The notes below the pieces were generated by a model. It was not told where the DNA came from. It made no database searches and saw only the letters and a program-made list of their open reading frames with translations. The translations under genes were made by a program, and so were the position numbers. DNA of 64,000 bases from Auanema rhodensis (Eukaryota; Nematoda; Chromadorea; Rhabditida; Rhabditidae): assembly GCA_964057225.1 (NCBI GenBank), contig OZ059900.1:25187638-25251637 (forward strand), given 5' to 3'. Below are positions 10,607-24,624 of the stretch, in pieces. Within the stretch, counting starts at the first letter, position 1, and every line of letters begins with the position of its first letter.

Positions 10607-11970
10607 ACTCATATGAACAAAAATCGATTTAATCAATATTAGCCATAAGGGGCGTGCCCTCAGAATATGCTAATTTCCTTAATTTTCTAACCCCTGTTTT
10701 TTTGTCGTGAAAGTGGAACTAGACGTTGTACGAACAATTTTGAGCTAGGTTTCATTGACATTGCATGAGTTTGAACACATGAAATCGTAAGTCAAAACCT
10801 TGTTTACAGCGAAATTTCCAAAAACTGGTTTTCCAGCATAATAAAATATTTCTCATGGGAAATACTGTGTTTTTGTATTTTTCTAGTGTTCAGCATGTAA
10901 AATGCTTCATTTTAGTATGTAACACGCTGAAATTCGTTGCATTTGACGACTCATATGAACAAAAATCGATTTAATCAATATTAGCCATAAGGGGCGTGCC
11001 CTCAGAATATGCTAATTTCCTTAATTTTCTAACCCCTGTTTTTTTGTCGTGAAAGTGGAACTAGACGTTGTACGAACAATTTTGAGCTAGGTTTCATTGA
11101 CATTGCATCAGTTTGAACACATGAAATCGTAAGTCAAAACCTTGTTTACAGCGAAATTTCCAAAAACTGGTTTTCCAGCATAATAAAATATTTCTCATGG
11201 GAAATACTGTGTTTTTGTATTTTTCTAGTGTTCAGCATGTAAAATGCTTCATTTTAGTATGTAACACGCTGAAATTCGTTGCATTTGACGACTCATATGA
11301 ACAAAAATCGATTTAATCAATATTAGCCATAAGGGGCGTGCCCTCAGAATATGCTAATTTCCTTAATTTTCTAACTCCTGTTTTTTTGTCGTGAAAGTGG
11401 AACTAGACGTTGTACGAACAATTTTGAGCTAGGTTTCATTGACATTGCATGAGTTTGAACACATGAAATCGTAAGTCAAAACCTTGTTTACAGCGAAATT
11501 TCCAAAAACTGGTTTTCCAGCATAATAAAATATTTCTCATGGGAAATACTGTGTTTTTGTATTTTTCTAGTGTTCAGCAGGTAAAATGCTTCATTTTAGT
11601 ATGTAACACGCTGAAATTCGTTGCATTTGACGACTCATATGAACAAAAATCGATTTAATCAATATTAGCCATAAGGGGCGTGCCCTCAGAATATGCTAAT
11701 TTCCTTAATTTTCTAACCCCTGTTTTTTTGTCGTGAAAGTGGAACTAGACGTTGTACGAACAATTTTGAGCTAGGTTTCATTGACATTGCATGAGTTTGA
11801 ACACATGAAATCGTAAGTCAAAACCTTGTTTACAGCGAAATTTCCAAAAACTGGTTTTCCAGCATAATAAAATATTTCTCATGGGAAATACTGTGTTTTT
11901 GTATTTTTCTAGTGTTCAGCATGTAAAATGCTTCATTTTAGTATGTAACACGCTGAAATTCGTTGCATTT

Positions 11971-14022
11971 GACGACTCATATGAACAAAAATCGATTTAA
12001 TCAATATTAGCCATAAGGGGCGTGCCCTCAGAATATGCTAATTTCCTTAATTTTCTAACCCCTGTTTTTTTGTCGTGAAAGTGGAACTAGACGTTGTACG
12101 AACAATTTTGAGCTAGGTTTCTTTGACATTGCATGAGTTTGAACACATGAAATCGTAAGTCAAAACCTTGTTCACAGCGAAATTTCCAAAAACTGGTTTT
12201 CCAGCATAATAAAATATTTCTCATGGGAAAAACTGTGTTTTTGTAATTTTCTAGTGTTCAGCATGTAAAATGCTTCATTTTAGTATGTAACACACTGAAA
12301 TTTGTTGCATTTGACGACTCATATGAACAAAAATTGATTTAATCAATATTAGTCATAAGGGGCGTGCCCTCAGAATATGCTAATTTCCTTAATTTTCTAA
12401 CCCCTGTTTTTTTGTCGTGAAAGTGGAACTAGACGTTGTACGAACAATTTTGAGCTAGGTTTCATTGACATTGCATGAGTTTGAACACATGAAATCGTAA
12501 GTCAAAACCTTGTTTACAGCGAAATTTCCAAAAACTGGTTTTCCAGCATAATAAAATATTTCTCATGGGAAATACTGTGTTTTTGTATTTTTCTAGTGTT
12601 CAGCATGTAAAATGCTTCATTTTAGTATGTAACACGCTGAAATTCGTTGCATTTGACGACTCATATGAACAAAAATCGATTTAATCAATATTAGCCATAA
12701 GGGGCGTGCCCTCAGAATATGCTAATTTCCTTAATTTTCTAACCCCTGTTTTTTTGTCGTGAAAGTGGAACTAGACGTTGTACGAACAATTTTGAGCTAG
12801 GTTTCATTGACATTGCATGAGTTTGAACACATGAAATCGTAAGTCAAAACCTTGTTTACAGCGAAATTTCCAAAAACTGGTTTTCCAGCATAATAAAATA
12901 TTTCTCATGGGAAATACTGTGTTTTTGTATTTTTCTAGTGTTCAGCATGTAAAATGCTTCATTTTAGTATGTAACACGCTGAAATTCGTTGCATTTGACG
13001 ACTCATATGAACAAAAATCGATTTAATCAATATTAGCCATAAGGGGCGTGCCCTCAGAATATGCTAATTTCCTTAATTTTCTAACCCCTGTTTTTTTGTC
13101 GTGAAAGTGGAACTAGACGTTGTACGAACAATTTTGAGCTAGGTTTCATTGACATTGCATGAGTTTGAACACATGAAATCGTAAGTCAAAACCTTGTTTA
13201 CAGCGAAATTTCCAAAAACTGGTTTTATAGCATAATAAAATATTTCTCATGGGAAATACTGTGTTTTTGTATTTTTCTAGTGTTCAGCATGTAAAATGCT
13301 TCATTTTAGTCTGTAACACGCTGAAATTCGTTGCATTTGACGACTCATATGAACAAAAATCGATTTAATCAATATTAGCCATAAGGGGCGTGCCCTCAGA
13401 ATATGCTAATTTCCTTAATTTTCTAACCCCTGTTTTTTTGTCGTGAAAGTGGAACTAGACGTTGTACGAACAATTTTGAGCTAGGTTTCATTGACATTGC
13501 ATGAGTTTGAACACATGAAATCGTAAGTCAAAACCTTGTTTACAGCGAAATTTCCAAAAACTGGTTTTCCAGCATAATAAAATATTTCTCATGGGAAATA
13601 CTGTGTTTTTGTATTTTTTTAGTGTTCAGCATGTAAAATGCGTCATTTTAGTATGTAAAACGCTGAAATTCGTTGCATTTGACGACTCATATGAACAAAA
13701 ATCGATTTTATCAATATTAGCCATAAGGGGCGTGCCCTCAGAATATGCTAATTTCCTTAATTTTCTAACCCCTGTTTTTTTGTCGTGAAAGTGGAACTAG
13801 ACGTTGTACGAACAATTTTGAGCTAGGTTTCATTGACATTGCATGAGTTTGAACACATGAAATCGTAAGTCAAAACCTTGTTTACAGCGAAATTTCCAAA
13901 AACAGGTTTTCCAGCATAATACAATATTTCTCATGGGAAATACTGTGTTTTTGTATTTTTCTAGTGTTCAGAATGTAGAATGCTTCATTTTAGTATGTAA
14001 CACGCTGAAATTCGTTGCATTT
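11971..14022. repeat. Six-unit higher-order repeat, copy 1
   Basis: Order of units: TTCACAG with GTAATTTT and CACACTG (11971), ATTG with AGTCAT (12313), reference (12655), TTATAG with AGTCTG (12997), E (13339), and G with p29 T and AACAGG (13681). The order E then G then restart recurs in the following copies. Confidence 0.85.
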
Positions 14023-15732
14023 GACGACTCATATGAACAAAAATTGATTTAATCAATATTAGTCATAAGGGGCGTGCCCTCAGAATATGCTAATTTCCTT
14101 AATTTTCTAACCCCTGTTTTTTTGTCGTGAAAGTGGAACTAGACGTTGTACGAACAATTTTGAGCTAGGTTTCATTGACATTGCATGAGTTTGAACACAT
14201 GAAATCGTAAGTCAAAACCTTGTTTACAGCGAAATTTCCAAAAACTGGTTTTCCAGCATAATAAAATATTTCTCATGGGAAATACTGTGTTTTTGTATTT
14301 TTCTAGTGTTCAGCATGTAAAATGCTTCATTTTAGTATGTAACACGCTGAAATTCGTTGCATTTGACGACTCATATGAACAAAAATCGATTTAATCAATA
14401 TTAGCCATAAGGGGCGTGCCCTCAGAATATGCTAATTTCCTTAATTTTCTAACCCCTGTTTTTTTGTCGTGAAAGTGGAACTAGACGTTGTACGAACAAT
14501 TTTGAGCTAGGTTTCATTGACATTGCATGAGTTTGAACACATGAAATCGTAAGTCAAAACCTTGTTTACAGCGAAATTTCCAAAAACTGGTTTTCCAGCA
14601 TAATAAAATATTTCTCATGGGAAATACTGTGTTTTTGTATTTTTCTAGTGTTCAGCATGTAAAATGCTTCATTTTAGTATGTAACACGCTGAAATTCGTT
14701 GCATTTGACGACTCATATGAACAAAAATCGATTTAATCAATATTAGCCATAAGGGGCGTGCCCTCAGAATATGCTAATTTCCTTAATTTTCTAACCCCTG
14801 TTTTTTTGTCGTGAAAGTGGAACTAGACATTGTACGAACAATTTTGAGCTAGGTTTCATTGACATTGCATGAGTTTGAACACATGAAATCGTAAGTCAAA
14901 ACCTTGTTTACAGCGAAATTTCCAAAAACTGGTTTTATAGCATAATAAAATATTTCTCATGGGAAATACTGTGTTTTTGTATTTTTCTAGTGTTCAGCAT
15001 GTAAAATGCTTCATTTTAGTCTGTAACACGCTGAAATTCGTTGCATTTGACGACTCATATGAACAAAAATCGATTTAATCAATATTAGCCATAAGGGGCG
15101 TGCCCTCAGAATATGCTAATTTCCTTAATTTTCTAACCCCTGTTTTTTTGTCGTGAAAGTGGAACTAGACGTTGTACGAACAATTTTGAGCTAGGTTTCA
15201 TTGACATTGCATGAGTTTGAACACATGAAATCGTAAGTCAAAACCTTGTTTACAGCGAAATTTCCAAAAACTGGTTTTCCAGCATAATAAAATATTTCTC
15301 ATGGGAAATACTGTGTTTTTGTATTTTTTTAGTGTTCAGCATGTAAAATGCGTCATTTTAGTATGTAAAACGCTGAAATTCGTTGCATTTGACGACTCAT
15401 ATGAACAAAAATCGATTTTATCAATATTAGCCATAAGGGGCGTGCCCTCAGAATATGCTAATTTCCTTAATTTTCTAACCCCTGTTTTTTTGTCGTGAAA
15501 GTGGAACTAGACGTTGTACGAACAATTTTGAGCTAGGTTTCATTGACATTGCATGAGTTTGAACACATGAAATCGTAAGTCAAAACCTTGTTTACAGCGA
15601 AATTTCCAAAAACAGGTTTTCCAGCATAATACAATATTTCTCATGGGAAATACTGTGTTTTTGTATTTTTCTAGTGTTCAGAATGTAGAATGCTTCATTT
15701 TAGTATGTAACACGCTGAAATTCGTTGCATTT
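14023..15732. repeat. Six-unit higher-order repeat, copy 2 (five units)
   Basis: This copy lacks the leading unit and repeats the other five in order: ATTG/AGTCAT (14023), reference (14365), TTATAG/AGTCTG (14707, with GACATTG), E (15049) and G (15391). The copy is offset 1,710 bp from the corresponding units of copy 1. Confidence 0.85.
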
Positions 15733-17784
15733 GACGACTCATATGAACAAAAATCGATTTAATCAATATTAGCCATAAGGAGCGTGCCCTCAGAATATGC
15801 TAATTTCCTTAATTTTCTAACCCCTGTCTTTTTGTCGTGAAAGTGGAACTAGACGTTGTACGAACAATTTTGAGCTAGGTTTCATTGACATTGCATGAGT
15901 TTGAACACATGAAATCGTGAGTCAAAACCTTGTTTACAGCGAAATTTCCAAAAACTGGTTTTCCAGCATAATAAAATATTTCTCATGGGAAATACTGTGT
16001 TTTTGTATTTTTTTAGTGTTCAGCATGTAAAATGCGTCATTTTAGTATGTAAAACGCTGAAATTTGTTGCATTTGACGACTCATATGAACAAAAAGCGAA
16101 TTAATCAATATTAGCCATAAGGGGCGTGCCCTCAGAATATGCTAATTTCCTTAATTTTCTAACCCCTGTTTTTTTGTCGTGAAAGTGGAACTAGACGTTG
16201 TACGAACAATTTTGAGCTAGGTTTCATTGACATTGCATGAGTTTGAACACATGAAATCGTAAGTCAAAACCTTGTTTACAGCGAAATTTCCAAAAACTGG
16301 TTTTCCAGCATAATAAAATATTTCTCATGGGAAATACTGTGTTTTTGTATTTTTCTAGTGTTCAGCATGTAAAATGCTTCATTTTAGTATGTAACACGCT
16401 GAAATTCGTTGCATTTGACGACTCATATGAACAAAAATCGATTTAATCAATATTAGCCATAAGGGGCGTGCCCTCAGAATATGCTAATTTCCTTAATTTT
16501 CTAACCCCTGTTTTTTTGTCGTGAAAGTGGAACTAGACGTTGTACGAACAATTTTGAGCTAGGTTTCATTGACATTGCATGAGTTTGAACACATGAAATC
16601 GTAAGTCAAAACCTTGTTTACAGCGAAATTTCCAAAAACTGGTTTTCCAGCATAATAAAATATTTCTCATGGGAAATACTGTGTTTTTGTATTTTTCTAG
16701 TGTTCAGCATGTAAAATGCTTCATTTTAGTATGTAACACGCTGAAATTCGTTGCATTTGACGACTCATATGAACAAAAATCGATTTAATCAATATTAGCC
16801 ATAAGGGGCGTGCCCTCAGAATATGCTAATTTCCTTAATTTTCTAACCCCTGTTTTTTTGTCGTGAAAGTGGAACTAGACGTTGTACGAACAATTTTGAG
16901 CTAGGTTTCATTGACATTGCATGAGTTTGAACACATGAAATCGTAAGTCAAAACCTTGTTTACAGCGAAATTTCCAAAAACTGGTTTTATAGCATAATAA
17001 AATATTTCTCATGGGAAATACTGTGTTTTTGTATTTTTCTAGTGTTCAGCATGTAAAATGCTTCATTTTAGTCTGTAACACGCTGAAATTCGTTGCATTT
17101 GACGACTCATATGAACAAAAATCGATTTAATCAATATTAGCCATAAGGGGCGTGCCCTCAGAATATGCTAATTTCCTTAATTTTCTAACCCCTGTTTTTT
17201 TGTCGTGAAAGTGGAACTAGACGTTGTACGAACAATTTTGAGCTAGGTTTCATTGACATTGCATGAGTTTGAACACATGAAATCGTAAGTCAAAACCTTG
17301 TTTACAGCGAAATTTCCAAAAACTGGTTTTCCAGCATAATAAAATATTTCTCATGGGAAATACTGTGTTTTTGTATTTTTTTAGTGTTCAGCATGTAAAA
17401 TGCGTCATTTTAGTATGTAAAACGCTGAAATTCGTTGCATTTGACGACTCATATGAACAAAAATCGATTTTATCAATATTAGCCATAAGGGGCGTGCCCT
17501 CAGAATATGCTAATTTCCTTAATTTTCTAACCCCTGTTTTTTTGTCGTGAAAGTGGAACTAGACGTTGTACGAACAATTTTGAGCTAGGTTTCATTGACA
17601 TTGCATGAGTTTGAACACATGAAATCGTAAGTCAAAACCTTGTTTACAGCGAAATTTCCAAAAACAGGTTTTCCAGCATAATACAATATTTCTCATGGGA
17701 AATACTGTGTTTTTGTATTTTTCTAGTGTTCAGAATGTAGAATGCTTCATTTTAGTATGTAACACGCTGAAATTCGTTGCATTT
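15733..17784. repeat. Six-unit higher-order repeat, copy 3
   Basis: The leading units differ (15733 with p49 A, p96 C and CGTGAG; 16075 with AGCGAATT), and then reference, TTATAG/AGTCTG (16759), E (17101) and G (17443) follow in the standard order. The offset to copy 4 is exactly 2,052 bp. Confidence 0.85.
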
Positions 17785-19836
17785 GACGACTCATATGAAC
17801 AAAAATCGATTTAATCAATATTAGCCATAAGGAGCGTGCCCTCAGAATATGCTAATTTCCTTAATTTTCTAACCCCTGTTTTTTTGTCGTGAAAGTGGAA
17901 CTAGACGTTGTACGAACAATTTTGAGCTAGGTTTCATTGACATTGCATGAGTTTGAACACATGAAATCGTAAGTCAAAACCTTGTTCACAGCGAAATTTC
18001 CAAAAACTGGTTTTCCAGCATAATAAAATATTTCTCATGGGAAATACTGTGTTTTTGTAATTTTCTAGTGTTCAGCATGTAAAATGCTTCATTTTAGTAT
18101 GTAACACACTGAAATTTGTTGCATTTGACGACTCATATGAACAAAAATTGATTTAATCAATATTAGTCATAAGGGGCGTGCCCTCAGAATATGCTAATTT
18201 CCTTAATTTTCTAACCCCTGTTTTTTTGTCGTGAAAGTGGAACTAGACGTTGTACGAACAATTTTGAGCTAGGTTTCATTGACATTGCATGAGTTTGAAC
18301 ACATGAAATCGTAAGTCAAAACCTTGTTTACAGCGAAATTTCCAAAAACTGGTTTTCCAGCATAATAAAATATTTCTCATGGGAAATACTGTGTTTTTGT
18401 ATTTTTCTAGTGTTCAGCATGTAAAATGCTTCATTTTAGTATGTAACACGCTGAAATTCGTTGCATTTGACGACTCATATGAACAAAAATCGATTTAATC
18501 AATATTAGCCATAAGGGGCGTGCCCTCAGAATATGCTAATTTCCTTAATTTTCTAACCCCTGTTTTTTTGTCGTGAAAGTGGAACTAGACGTTGTACGAA
18601 CAATTTTGAGCTAGGTTTCATTGACATTGCATGAGTTTGAACACATGAAATCGTAAGTCAAAACCTTGTTTACAGCGAAATTTCCAAAAACTGGTTTTCC
18701 AGCATAATAAAATATTTCTCATGGGAAATACTGTGTTTTTGTATTTTTCTAGTGTTCAGCATGTAAAATGCTTCATTTTAGTATGTAACACGCTGAAATT
18801 CGTTGCATTTGACGACTCATATGAACAAAAATCGATTTAATCAATATTAGCCATAAGGGGCGTGCCCTCAGAATATGCTAATTTCCTTAATTTTCTAACC
18901 CCTGTTTTTTTGTCGTGAAAGTGGAACTAGACATTGTACGAACAATTTTGAGCTAGGTTTCATTGACATTGCATGAGTTTGAACACATGAAATCGTAAGT
19001 CAAAACCTTGTTTACAGCGAAATTTCCAAAAACTGGTTTTATAGCATAATAAAATATTTCTCATGGGAAATACTGTGTTTTTGTATTTTTCTAGTGTTCA
19101 GCATGTAAAATGCTTCATTTTAGTCTGTAACACGCTGAAATTCGTTGCATTTGACGACTCATATGAACAAAAATCGATTTAATCAATATTAGCCATAAGG
19201 GGCGTGCCCTCAGAATATGCTAATTTCCTTAATTTTCTAACCCCTGTTTTTTTGTCGTGAAAGTGGAACTAGACGTTGTACGAACAATTTTGAGCTAGGT
19301 TTCATTGACATTGCATGAGTTTGAACACATGAAATCGTAAGTCAAAACCTTGTTTACAGCGAAATTTCCAAAAACTGGTTTTCCAGCATAATAAAATATT
19401 TCTCATGGGAAATACTGTGTTTTTGTATTTTTTTAGTGTTCAGCATGTAAAATGCGTCATTTTAGTATGTAAAACGCTGAAATTCGTTGCATTTGACGAC
19501 TCATATGAACAAAAATCGATTTTATCAATATTAGCCATAAGGGGCGTGCCCTCAGAATATGCTAATTTCCTTAATTTTCTAACCCCTGTTTTTTTGTCGT
19601 GAAAGTGGAACTAGACGTTGTACGAACAATTTTGAGCTAGGTTTCATTGACATTGCATGAGTTTGAACACATGAAATCGTAAGTCAAAACCTTGTTTACA
19701 GCGAAATTTCCAAAAACAGGTTTTCCAGCATAATACAATATTTCTCATGGGAAATACTGTGTTTTTGTATTTTTCTAGTGTTCAGAATGTAGAATGCTTC
19801 ATTTTAGTATGTAACACGCTGAAATTCGTTGCATTT
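17785..19836. repeat. Six-unit higher-order repeat, copy 4
   Basis: Order: TTCACAG/GTAATTTT/CACACTG with p49 A (17785), ATTG/AGTCAT (18127), reference (18469), TTATAG/AGTCTG with GACATTG (18811), E (19153) and G (19495). The first unit combines the p49 A start of copy 3's leader with the 3' part of copy 1's leader, so it is itself mosaic. Confidence 0.85.
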
Positions 19837-22572
19837 GACGACTCATATGAACAAAAATCGATTTAATCAATATTAGCCATAAGGAGCGTGCCCTCAGAAT
19901 ATGCTAATTTCCTTAATTTTCTAACCCCTGTCTTTTTGTCGTGAAAGTGGAACTAGACGTTGTACGAACAATTTTGAGCTAGGTTTCATTGACATTGCAT
20001 GAGTTTGAACACATGAAATCGTGAGTCAAAACCTTGTTTACAGCGAAATTTCCAAAAACTGGTTTTCCAGCATAATAAAATATTTCTCATGGGAAATACT
20101 GTGTTTTTGTATTTTTTTAGTGTTCAGCATGTAAAATGCGTCATTTTAGTATGTAAAACGCTGAAATTTGTTGCATTTGACGACTCATATGAACAAAAAG
20201 CGAATTAATCAATATTAGCCATAAGGGGCGTGCCCTCAGAATATGCTAATTTCCTTAATTTTCTAACCCCTGTTTTTTTGTCGTGAAAGTGGAACTAGAC
20301 GTTGTACGAACAATTTTGAGCTAGGTTTCATTGACATTGCATGAGTTTGAACACATGAAATCGTAAGTCAAAACCTTGTTTACAGCGAAATTTCCAAAAA
20401 CTGGTTTTCCAGCATAATAAAATATTTCTCATGGGAAATACTGTGTTTTTGTATTTTTTTAGTGTTCAGCATGTAAAATGCGTCATTTTAGTATGTAAAA
20501 CGCTGAAATTCGTTGCATTTGACGACTCATATGAACAAAAAGCGATTTAATCAATATTATCCATAAGGGGCGTGCCCTCAGAATATGCTAATTTCCTTAA
20601 TTTTCTAACCCCTGTTTTTTTGTCGTGAAAGTGGAACTAGACGTTGTACGAACAATTTTGAGCTAGGTTTCATTGACATTGCATGAGTTTGAACACATGA
20701 AATCGTAAGTCAAAACCTTGTTTACAGCGAAATTTCCAAAAACTGGTTTTCCAGCATAATAAAATATTTCTCATGGGAAATACTGTGTTTTTGTATTTTT
20801 CTAGTGTTCAGCATGTAAAATGCTTCATTTTAGTATGTAAAACGCTGAAATTTGTTGCATTTGACGACTCATATGAACAAAAAGCGAATTAATCAATATT
20901 AGCCATAAGGGGCGTGCCCTCAGAATATGCTAATTTCCTTAATTTTCTAACCCCTGTTTTTTTGTCGTGAAAGTGGAACTAGACGTTGTACGAACAATTT
21001 TGAGCTAGGTTTCATTGACATTGCATGAGTTTGAACACATGAAATCGTAAGTCAAAACCTTGTTTACAGCGAAATTTCCAAAAACTGGTTTTCCAGCATA
21101 ATAAAATATTTCTCATGGGAAATACTGTGTTTTTCTATTTTTCTAGTGTTCAGCATGTAAAATGCTTCATTTTAGTATGTAACACGCTGAAATTTGTTGC
21201 ATTTGACGACTCATATGAACAAAAATCGATTTAATCAATATTAGCCATAAGGGGCGTGCCCTCAGAATATGCTAATTTCCTTAATTTTCTAACCCCTGTT
21301 TTTTTGTCGTGAAAGTGGAACTAGACGTTGTACGAACAATTTTGAGCTAGGTTTCATTGACATTGCATGAGTTTGAACACATGCAATCGTAAGTCAAAAC
21401 CTTGTTTACAGCGAAATTTCCAAAAACTGGTTTTCCAGCATAATAAAATATTTCTCATGGGAAATACTGTGTTTTTGTATTTTTCTAGTGTTCAGCATGT
21501 AAAATGCTTCATTTTAGTATGTAACACGCTGAAATTTGTTGCATTTGACGACTCATATGAACAAAAAGCGAATTAATCAATATTAGCCATAAGGGGCGTG
21601 CCCTCAGAATATGCTAATTTCCTTAATTTTCTAACCCCTGTTTTTTTGTCGTGAAAGTGGAACTAGACGTTGTACGAACAATTTTGAGCTAGGTTTCATT
21701 GACATTGCATGAGTTTGAACACATGAAATCGTAAGTCAAAACCTTGTTTACAGCGAAATTTCCAAAAACTGGTTTTCCAGCATAATAAAATATTTCTCAT
21801 GGGAAATACTGTGTTTTTCTATTTTTCTAGTGTTCAGCATGTAAAATGCTTCATTTTAGTATGTAACACGCTGAAATTTGTTGCATTTGACGACTCATAT
21901 GAACAAAAATCGATTTAATCAATATTAGCCATAAGGGGCGTGCCCTCAGAATATGCTAATTTCCTTAATTTTCTAACCCCTGTTTTTTTGTCGTGAAAGT
22001 GGAACTAGACGTTGTACGAACAATTTTGAGCTAGGTTTCATTGACATTGCATGAGTTTGAACAAATGAAATCGTAAGTCAAAACCTTGTTTACATCGAAA
22101 TTTCCAAAAACTGGTTTTCCAGCATAATAAAATATTTCTCATGGGAAATACTGTGTTTTTGTATTTTTTTAGTGTTCAGCATGTAAAATGCGTCATTTTA
22201 GTATGTAAAACGCTGAAATTCGTTGCATTTGACGACTCATATGAACAAAAATCGATTTTATCAATATTAGCCATAAGGGGCGTGCCCTCAGAATATGCTA
22301 ATTTCCTTAATTTTCTAACCCCTGTTTTTTTGTCGTGAAAGTGGAACTAGACGTTGTACGAACAATTTTGAGCTAGGTTTCATTGACATTGCATGAGTTT
22401 GAACACATGCAATCGTAAGTCAAAACCTTGTTTACAGCGAAATTTCCAAAAACTGGTTTTCCAGCATAATAAAATATTTCTCATGGGAAATACTGTGTTT
22501 TTGTATTTTTCTAGTGTTCAGCATGTAAAATGCTTCATTTTAGTATGTAACACGCTGAAATTTGTTGCATTT
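19837..22572. repeat. Mosaic with AGCGAATT units
   Basis: Unit 19837 repeats the leader of copy 3 (p49 A, p96 C, CGTGAG). Units at 20179, 20863 and 21547 carry AGCGAATT, and 20863 and 21547 share TTCTATTT, a change seen nowhere else. These two flank the F unit at 21205, so a two-unit (684-bp) duplication is likely. Units 21889 (E with AACAAATG) and 22231 (F with p29 T) complete the stretch. Confidence 0.8.
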
Positions 22573-23598
22573 GACGACTCATATGAACAAAAATCGATTT
22601 AATCAATATTAGCCATAAGGGGCGTGCCCTCAGAATATGCTAATTTCCTTAATTTTCTAACCCCTGTTTTTTTGTCGTGAAAGTGGAACTAGACGTTGTA
22701 CGAACAATTTTGAGCTAGGTTTCATTGACATTGCATGAGTTTGAACAAATGAAATCGTAAGTCAAAACCTTGTTTACATCGAAATTTCCAAAAACTGGTT
22801 TTCCAGCATAATACAATATTTCTCATGGGAAATACTGTGTTTTTATATTTTTCTAGTGTTCAGCATGTAAAATGCTTCATTTTAGTATGTAACACGCTGA
22901 AATTCGTTGCATTTGACGACTCATATGAACAAAAATTGATTTAATCAATATTAGCCATAAGGGGCGTGCCCTCAGAATATGCTAATTTCCTTAATTTTCT
23001 AACCCCTGTTTTTTTGTCGTGAAAGTGGAACTAGACGTTGTACGAACAATTTTGAGCTAGGTTTCATTGACATTGCATGAGTTTGAACACATGCAATCGT
23101 AAGTCAAAACCTTGTTTACAGCGAAATTTCCAAAAACTGGTTTTCCAGCATAATAAAATATTTCTCATGGGAAAAACTGTGTTTTTGTATTTTTCTAGTG
23201 TTCAGCATGTGAAATGCTTTATTTTAATATGTAACACGCTGAAATTCGTTGCATTTGACGACTCATATGAACAAAAATCGATTTAATCAATATTAGCCAT
23301 AAGGGGCGTGCCCTCAGAATATGCTAATTTCCTTAATTTTCTAACCCCTGTTTTTTTGTCGTGAAAGTGGAACTAGACGTTGTACGAACAATTTTGAGCT
23401 AAGTTTCATTGACATTGCATGAGTTTGAACACATGAAATCGTAAGTCAAAACCTTGTTTACATCGAAATTTCCAAAAACTGGTTTTCCAGCATAATAAAA
23501 TATTTCTCATGAGAAATACTGTGTTTTTGTATTTTGTTAATGTTCAGCATACAAAATGCTTCATTTTGATATGTAAAACGCTGAAATTCGTTGCATTT
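22573..23598. repeat. Tandem trimer (variant set AACAAATG / p261 A / H), copy 1
   Basis: Units: AACAAATG, ACATCG, p242 C, TTATATTT (22573); ATTG, p180 C, p261 A, CTTTATTTTAATATG (22915); and type H with TTTTGTTAATG and CATACAAAATG (23257). The same three follow at once, 1,026 bp on. A similar trimer lies at 50961-51986. Confidence 0.85.
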
Positions 23599-24624
23599 GA
23601 CGACTCATATGAACAAAAATCGATTTAATCAATATTAGCCATAAGGGGCGTGCCCTCAGAATATGCTAATTTCCTTAATTTTCTAACCCCTGTTTTTTTG
23701 TCGTGAAAGTGGAACTAGACGTTGTACGAACAATTTTGAGCTAGGTTTCATTGACATTGCATGAGTTTGAACAAATGAAATCGTAAGTCAAAACCTTGTT
23801 TACATCGAAATTTCCAAAAACTGGTTTTCCAGCATAATACAATATTTCTCATGGGAAATACTGTGTTTTTATATTTTTCTAGTGTTCAGCATGTAAAATG
23901 CTTCATTTTAGTATGTAACACGCTGAAATTCGTTGCATTTGACGACTCATATGAACAAAAATTGATTTAATCAATATTAGCCATAAGGGGCGTGCCCTCA
24001 GAATATGCTAATTTCCTTAATTTTCTAACCCCTGTTTTTTTGTCGTGAAAGTGGAACTAGACGTTGTACGAACAATTTTGAGCTAGGTTTCATTGACATT
24101 GCATGAGTTTGAACACATGCAATCGTAAGTCAAAACCTTGTTTACAGCGAAATTTCCAAAAACTGGTTTTCCAGCATAATAAAATATTTCTCATGGGAAA
24201 AACTGTGTTTTTGTATTTTTCTAGTGTTCAGCATGTAAAATGCTTTATTTTAATATGTAACACGCTGAAATTCGTTGCATTTGACGACTCATATGAACAA
24301 AAATCGATTTAATCAATATTAGCCATAAGGGGCGTGCCCTCAGAATATGCTAATTTCCTTAATTTTCTAACCCCTGTTTTTTTGTCGTGAAAGTGGAACT
24401 AGACGTTGTACGAACAATTTTGAGCTAAGTTTCATTGACATTGCATGAGTTTGAACACATGAAATCGTAAGTCAAAACCTTGTTTACATCGAAATTTCCA
24501 AAAACTGGTTTTCCAGCATAATAAAATATTTCTCATGAGAAATACTGTGTTTTTGTATTTTGTTAATGTTCAGCATACAAAATGCTTCATTTTGATATGT
24601 AAAACGCTGAAATTCGTTGCATTT
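23599..24624. repeat. Tandem trimer (variant set AACAAATG / p261 A / H), copy 2
   Basis: Nearly identical to the preceding 1,026 bp, including the rare GTTAATG and CATACAAAATG changes. The middle unit has GTAAAATG where copy 1 has GTGAAATG. Confidence 0.85.

Larger units (their letters stand above)
10261..11970. repeat. Run of five near-reference units
   Basis: Five units at 10261, 10603, 10945, 11287 and 11629 are close to the commonest sequence. Unit 10945 has CATCAG at p162-167; unit 11287 has type A p294 G and a p89 T (AACTCC). This is simple monomeric homogenisation, without a higher-order pattern. Confidence 0.85.
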
